From NCBI RefSeq assembly GCF_041053055.1, contig NZ_CP163443.1, forward strand, positions 4,695,001 to 4,759,000: 64,000 bases of DNA, written 5' to 3'. The notes below the pieces were generated by a model. The model was not told the DNA's origin. It saw only the letters and a list, made by a program, of their open reading frames with translations, and did no database searches. A program made the translations under genes and the position numbers. Every line of letters begins with the position of its first letter. The first letter of the stretch is position 1. This stretch comes from Streptomyces sp. R41 (GTDB lineage Bacteria; Actinomycetota; Actinomycetes; Streptomycetales; Streptomycetaceae). This document shows positions 59,917-64,000 of the stretch, in pieces.

Positions 59917-61103
59917 CACACCGCCACCTCCCCGCCGTCGAAGAGCCGCGCGGCGTCGGCGGCGTACCCCCGCAGCCGGTGCACCGGCCCGAAGAGCAGT
60001 TCGTCGCCAGAGGCGCGCTTGAAGTAGAGATGGGCCTCGTGCTCCCAGGTGAAGCCGATGCCGCCGTGCAGCTGGATGCCCTCGGAGGCGGCGGTGCGCA
60101 GCGCCTCCAGCGCCTGGGCGAGCGCGAGCGCGCCCACCCGCTCTCCGCCCGCGCCGGCCGCCCACGCGGCGTAGTACGCCGCCGACCGCGCCGCCTGCAC
60201 CCCCACGTACACATCCGCGAGCCGGTGTTTCACCGCCTGGAAGGACCCGATCGCCCGCCCGAACTGCTCGCGCTGGCGCACATACTCGACGGTCCGCTCC
60301 AGCGCGCGGTCGGCGGCGCCCACGGCTTCCGTGGCGAGCACGGCGGCGGCCGTGTCCCCGACGGCGGCGAGCGCGGTGGGCACGTCGGAGCCGTCGTCGC
60401 CGAGCAACTCGGCGTCCACGTCCCGCAGTTCGATCCGGGCCTGCGGCCGCGTCTCGTCCAAGGACGTCTGTCGCACTCGTACGAGCCCCTGGGCGCCCTC
60501 TCGCAGGAGGAACAGCAGCGTCCGCGACCGAGCGAACCCCCCGGTGTGCGCGGCCACCACAAGCAGCCCCGCGCTGTGTCCGTCGAGCACCTGTGCCGCC
60601 TGCCCAAAGAGGCGCCAGGCACCCTCGGCCCGTCGCGCCTGTACGCCCCCGGCGCGCCCGTCGCCCGCCCAGTCCCCGCGGTTGTCGCCGACCAGCCCGA
60701 GCGCCGTCGCGAGCCCCGCGCCCGGTACGGCGAGGGCTGCGGTGAGCTCGCCGGAGGCGAGGCGTGGCAGCAGTTCGGTGCGCTGGGCCCGGGTGCCGAG
60801 GGCCAGGATCAGCGGTGCGGCGAGGACGGCGGTCGCGAGCAGCGGCGAGGGGGCGAGGGCGCGACCCGACTCCTCGCAGGCGAGGGCGAGTTCGGTCACC
60901 GAGCAACCAACACCGCCGTACGCCTCGGGAAGGGCGAGCCCGGGCAGGCCGAGCTGCTGCGCGAGCGCCTCCCACAGCGCCGGGTCGTACCCGGCGGGGG
61001 TCCGCACGGCGGCCCGCAGCTCCTCCGGGCCGCAGCGCTTGACCAGCAGCTCCCGCAGAGTGCGGCGGATCTCGTCCTGCTCGGCGGTGAAACGGGCGTC
61101 CAT
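59916..61103 (-). CDS. Acyl-CoA dehydrogenase
   Basis: 395 aa. N-terminal helical part, GLPGLALPEAYGGVGCSVTELAL, C-terminal VEYVRQREQFGRAIGSFQAVKHRLAD and GIQLHGGIGFTWEHEAHLYFKR. It belongs to the FadE type of steroid and branched acid clusters, often working as heterodimers of two subunits; no second one is adjacent. ATG 61103. Divergent from the second thiolase gene with regulon sites 9 and 10 between. Confidence 0.92.
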   Translation of the reverse strand: MDARFTAEQDEIRRTLRELLVKRCGPEELRAAVRTPAGYDPALWEALAQQLGLPGLALPEAYGGVGCSVTELALACEESGRALAPSPLLATAVLAAPLILALGTRAQRTELLPRLASGELTAALAVPGAGLATALGLVGDNRGDWAGDGRAGGVQARRAEGAWRLFGQAAQVLDGHSAGLLVVAAHTGGFARSRTLLFLLREGAQGLVRVRQTSLDETRPQARIELRDVDAELLGDDGSDVPTALAAVGDTAAAVLATEAVGAADRALERTVEYVRQREQFGRAIGSFQAVKHRLADVYVGVQAARSAAYYAAWAAGAGGERVGALALAQALEALRTAASEGIQLHGGIGFTWEHEAHLYFKRASGDELLFGPVHRLRGYAADAARLFDGGEVAV

Positions 61104-61121
61104 GGGTGGGCTCCTCCCGGA

Positions 61122-61212
61122 TCTGACGGGCCGTCATGTTAGGGCGAGGGGTGGCAGATGCACAGGGGTGCGACCACCTCCCGGCGGAGGACTTATCTGA
61201 TGTACCGTCAGA
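61122..61212. promoter_or_regulatory. Regulon operator sites 9 and 10
   Basis: TCTGACG-GGC-CGTCATG (61122-61138) and TCTGATG-TAC-CGTCAGA (61196-61212), each with one core mismatch. Site 9 lies 19 nt upstream of the dehydrogenase start, site 10 only 3 nt before the thiolase ATG. Confidence 0.65.
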
Positions 61213-61215
61213 TTC

Positions 61216-62412
61216 ATGACGCCAGGACAGGGGACAGGACAGCGGACAGGGCAGCGGAAAGTCGCCGTCGTCGGCGCAGCCCTCTCCGACTGCGGCCGGG
61301 TGGACGAGGCGACCCCGTACGCCCTGCACGCCCAGGCGGCCCGCCGCGCGCTGGCCGACTCGGGCCTGGACCGGTCGGTGATCGACGGCTTCGCGTCGGC
61401 GGGCCTGGGCACCCTGGCCCCCATAGAAGTGGCGGAATACATGGGCCTGAAGCCCACGTGGGTCGACTCCACCTCCGTCGGCGGTTCCACCTGGGAGGTC
61501 ATGGCGGCGCACGCGGCGGACGCGATCGCGGCGGGCCACGCGAACGCGGTGCTTCTCGTCTACGGCTCGACCGCTCGCGCGGACATCAAGGCGGGGCGGC
61601 GCACGGGAAATCTCTCCTTCGGCGCGCGCGGCCCGCTGCAGTTCGAGGTCCCGTACGGCCACACGCTCATCGCCAAGTACGCGATGGCCGCGCGCCGCCA
61701 CATGCACCAGTACGGCACGACGCCGGAACAGCTCGCCTCGGTCGCCGTCCAGGCCCGCGCGAACGCCTCGGCGAACCCGGAGGCGATGTTCCGCGACCCG
61801 ATCACCCTCGACGACGTCCTGTCCGGCCCGATGATCGCGGACCCCTTCACCAAGCTGCACTGCTGCATCCGCTCCGACGGCGGTGCGGCGGTGCTGCTCG
61901 CGGCCGAGGAGTACGTACGCGACTGCCGTACGACGCCGGTGTGGATCCTCGGCACCGGCGAGCACGTCTCGCACACCACGATGTCCGAGTGGGAGGACTT
62001 CACGGTGTCCCCGGCGGCGGTGAGCGGACGGCTCGCGTTCCAGCGGGCAGGGGTGCGCCCGGAGGAGATCGACCTCGCCGAGATCTACGACGCCTTCACC
62101 TACATGACGCTCGTGACCCTGGAGGATCTCGGCTTCTGCGCGAAGGGCGAGGGGGGTGCGTTCGTGGACGCCGGGAAGGGGCGGCTGCTGGTGGACGGGG
62201 AGCTGCCGGTGAACACGGACGGGGGCGGGCTGTCGGCTCAACACCCCGGGATGCGGGGGCTGTTCCTGCTGGTGGAGGCCGTACGGCAACTGCGGGGAGA
62301 GGCGGGCGAGCGGCAGGTGCGAAAGCGCGGCGGAGGCCTGCCGGAGCTGGCCGTGGCCTCCGGGACAGGCGGCTGGTTCTGCTCCTCCGGAACCGTGGTC
62401 CTGGGCCGTTGA
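61216..62412 (+). CDS. Thiolase-fold lipid-transfer-like protein (Ltp/SCPx type)
   Basis: 398 aa. VAVVGAALSDCGRVDEATPYAL, STSVGGSTWEVMAAHAADAI (no Cys nucleophile), LAEIYDAFTYMTLVTLEDLGFCAKGEGG, and NTDGGGLSAQHPGMRG. Same family as the gene at 49498 but only distantly similar. No DUF35 partner is adjacent, so it may share the one at 50672. ATG 61216 has no ribosome site within range; leaderless initiation or a further start is possible. Only the operator separates it from the upstream DNA. Confidence 0.9.
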   Translation: MTPGQGTGQRTGQRKVAVVGAALSDCGRVDEATPYALHAQAARRALADSGLDRSVIDGFASAGLGTLAPIEVAEYMGLKPTWVDSTSVGGSTWEVMAAHAADAIAAGHANAVLLVYGSTARADIKAGRRTGNLSFGARGPLQFEVPYGHTLIAKYAMAARRHMHQYGTTPEQLASVAVQARANASANPEAMFRDPITLDDVLSGPMIADPFTKLHCCIRSDGGAAVLLAAEEYVRDCRTTPVWILGTGEHVSHTTMSEWEDFTVSPAAVSGRLAFQRAGVRPEEIDLAEIYDAFTYMTLVTLEDLGFCAKGEGGAFVDAGKGRLLVDGELPVNTDGGGLSAQHPGMRGLFLLVEAVRQLRGEAGERQVRKRGGGLPELAVASGTGGWFCSSGTVVLGR

Positions 62413-62484
62413 GACAGGGCTGCCGCGCCCGGCGGCCCACGTCGCGCCACCTCCCTCACGGTGACAGGGGCTCGTGCGGTGGGC

Positions 62485-63474
62485 TCACCGGTCGTCCAGT
62501 CCCTCCTCGTCACGCAGCCTCCGCCAGATGCGGGTGCGGTGCAGCACGTAGAACGCGACGAACAGGACGGACACCTGCAAGCCCACGGCGAGCAGCCAGA
62601 AGACGGCCTTGCTCTCCAACTCGTCCGTCAAGTAGGTGAAGTTCATGCCGAAGAATCCGGTCAGGAACGTCAGCGGCAGGAAGATCGTCGACACGATGGC
62701 CAGCCGGTTGATCACGCCGTTCTGCTCTCCGGACACGAGAGAGGAGTAGCTGGCGAAGGTCCGCCGCGCGGCGTCCTGGAGAGTCTCGATGTCCGTCATC
62801 ACCATCCGCGCCGCGTGCTGGAACGCGTGGGCCAGCCGTTGGTGCTCCTCCGGGAAGCGGCCGCTCATCATCCTCCGTGTGACGATGTCATCCGTCACCT
62901 GGGCATAGGGCAGGAGCGTGCGGTGCAGGAGGGCAGCCTGCCGTCGTAGTTGCGCGAGCCGGTAGACCTGCTCGGGGCGTCGTCCCTGGAACATCTCGTC
63001 CTCGAGGCCCTCCACCGCCAACAGGGCCTGCACGGCGGACCGGCGAAAGGTCTCCAGTGCCTCCTGCAGCAGCAGGAACAGCAGGGCCACGGCGTCGGAC
63101 GGCCTTTCGTGCCGGAATCGTGCGGTCAGGCTTTCCGTCACTTCGGCCACCCCTCGGTGAACCGTGACCAGGTACCGATCGGTCGCCACGGCGTGGATAT
63201 GAGTGACCTGCCCCTGGTCGACCACGGGCACGACGAAACCGGCCCTGTCTCCGAGGAATTCGGCCCGCACGGGTTCGCCGTCCTTGCCGAGCCAGGTCAG
63301 CTCCTCGGCCTCCAGACCAAGCTGCTGGGCGATCGGCTGCTCCTCGATCGACGTCTCCTCGGGCAGCTCGACGTTGACAAGCAGGAAGGCGGACGCGGCA
63401 AGACGCTCACGTGCCTCCGACACGTGAGTACGAGTGACGATCCCCTCCGGCATCGACACCACCGATACGATCAT
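62485..63474 (-). CDS. CorA family magnesium transporter
   Basis: 329 aa. Soluble N-terminal domain, long helices, then two C-terminal transmembrane helices with the pore motif GMN in LTGFFGMNFTYL. Transports Mg or other divalent ions as a pentamer. ATG 63474 has GAGGGACG upstream. Convergent with the second thiolase gene. Confidence 0.92.
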   Translation of the reverse strand: MIVSVVSMPEGIVTRTHVSEARERLAASAFLLVNVELPEETSIEEQPIAQQLGLEAEELTWLGKDGEPVRAEFLGDRAGFVVPVVDQGQVTHIHAVATDRYLVTVHRGVAEVTESLTARFRHERPSDAVALLFLLLQEALETFRRSAVQALLAVEGLEDEMFQGRRPEQVYRLAQLRRQAALLHRTLLPYAQVTDDIVTRRMMSGRFPEEHQRLAHAFQHAARMVMTDIETLQDAARRTFASYSSLVSGEQNGVINRLAIVSTIFLPLTFLTGFFGMNFTYLTDELESKAVFWLLAVGLQVSVLFVAFYVLHRTRIWRRLRDEEGLDDR

Positions 63475-63665
63475 CGTCCCTCGCCGTTGGTCGCCGGGCC
63501 CGCAGGTCCCAGCCTGCGCACACTGCGGCGTCCGCGCACGCGGAGTCACTCACGCGCATCGCCGGCAGGCCCCGAACGGGTGACCACGACGACGGTCCGG
63601 TAAGTGTTTTCAGCGGACACAGCTCTCCCGCTTTCTCGGGCCACCCCGGCCCCGTCGTCCGCGAG

Positions 63666-63908
63666 GTGAGCGGATGCCGGAGGACGTACTTCCTCCTGGC
63701 GCCCAAAGAGGGCGGGGAACACGACTGGCCGCCAGGTGTCCGGAGGTTCGCCCGCCCCACGCAGGACGAGTGCCTCGGCGTACCGGCGCCAGAGGGCAGC
63801 ACGTACCGGCTGAGCCGGCGGGCCGGGGCGCCGGGGATCGGCGAGTTCGTGGACGCGGAGCCGCTGCTCGCAGTGCTGATGGCGCAGCTGTGTCAGACCC
63901 GCGAGTGA
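63666..63908 (+). CDS. Small hypothetical protein
   Basis: 80 aa, no family recognised. It has normal codon bias, with LLAPKEGGEHDWPPGVRRF and PLLAVLMAQLCQTRE. No clear ribosome site for GTG 63666. Upstream of and close to the gene at 63920; I cannot exclude a non-coding open frame. Confidence 0.4.
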   Translation: MSGCRRTYFLLAPKEGGEHDWPPGVRRFARPTQDECLGVPAPEGSTYRLSRRAGAPGIGEFVDAEPLLAVLMAQLCQTRE

Positions 63909-63919
63909 TACTCGGGGGC

Positions 63920-64000
63920 ATGGAACCGGATCTTCATGGGCTGCTGAGATCGCTGCGGGTGTGGGACACGGAGCTGCCCGGCTTCGAGCCGGAAGAGGCG
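63920..64000 (+). CDS. N-terminus of a probable pyridoxamine-phosphate-oxidase-like protein (partial)
   Basis: Only 27 codons are inside the window: MEPDLHGLLRSLRVWDTELPG then FEPEEA. LLRSLRVWxTELPxFxP is, to my recollection, the start of actinobacterial PdxH-like flavoproteins. Short GGGGG site before ATG 63920. A guess until the rest is read. Confidence 0.45.
   Translation, partial: MEPDLHGLLRSLRVWDTELPGFEPEEA

Overview
The window is high-GC actinobacterial chromosome, almost certainly Streptomyces. Support comes from codon use, frequent GTG/TTG starts, purine-rich GGAGG ribosome sites, XRE/DUF397 gene pairs, a GPP34 protein, a recurrent palindromic intergenic element (GCGCAGTTCCCCGCGCCCC and its complement), and above all the afsR, afsS and afsK genes of the Streptomyces antibiotic-control cascade. 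No rRNA, tRNA, CRISPR array, transposase or integrase was seen.

Layout. 1-1525: edge of a cyclodipeptide natural-product cluster (P450 plus cyclodipeptide synthase). 1638-6481: secreted RTX-like protein, MFS exporter with divergent winged-helix regulator and shared palindrome, glutathione peroxidase, MerR regulator with operator. 6569-14337: polytopic membrane protein, D,D-carboxypeptidase with a huge repetitive tail, GPP34 protein, XRE regulator with DUF397 partner. 14616-23560: barrel-fold protein and SDR (divergent), sodium:solute symporter, ADP-ribosylglycohydrolase, NTPase-TPR protein, DUF2165 protein. 23589-32907: fbiC (F420 precursor FO synthesis), secreted PHP metallohydrolase, formaldehyde-dehydrogenase-like ADH, TetR, two SDRs, F420-type nitroreductase-fold protein.

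33088-42261 and 47793-51903 and 59044-62412 hold a dispersed acid/alicycle-type catabolic gene set: two F420-type LLM oxidoreductases, SDR, amidohydrolases, aldehyde dehydrogenase, FadD3-like acyl-CoA ligase, two SCPx/Ltp-type thiolases (one with a DUF35 partner), enoyl-CoA hydratase, acyl-CoA dehydrogenase and a second deazaflavin-type protein. Six promoter regions of this set carry the same palindrome, CTGAC-N5-GTCAG, often extended to TCTGACGNNNCGTCAGATT. This looks like one undescribed regulon under a TetR-type repressor, possibly the one at 55923-56570. With fbiC in the same window, F420 is the likely cofactor.

The regulon surrounds and interrupts the afs locus: afsR (42466-45417), afsS (45634-45807), a tiny secreted repeat peptide (45992-46156) and a DUF559 protein are separated by the FadD3/thiolase block from afsK (52182-54503), which is followed by a VOC protein in the position of the AfsK-binding protein KbpA. 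The right end holds Lrp, LysE-type exporter, GNAT, CorA and the start of a probable pyridoxamine-phosphate-oxidase-like gene cut by the window edge.
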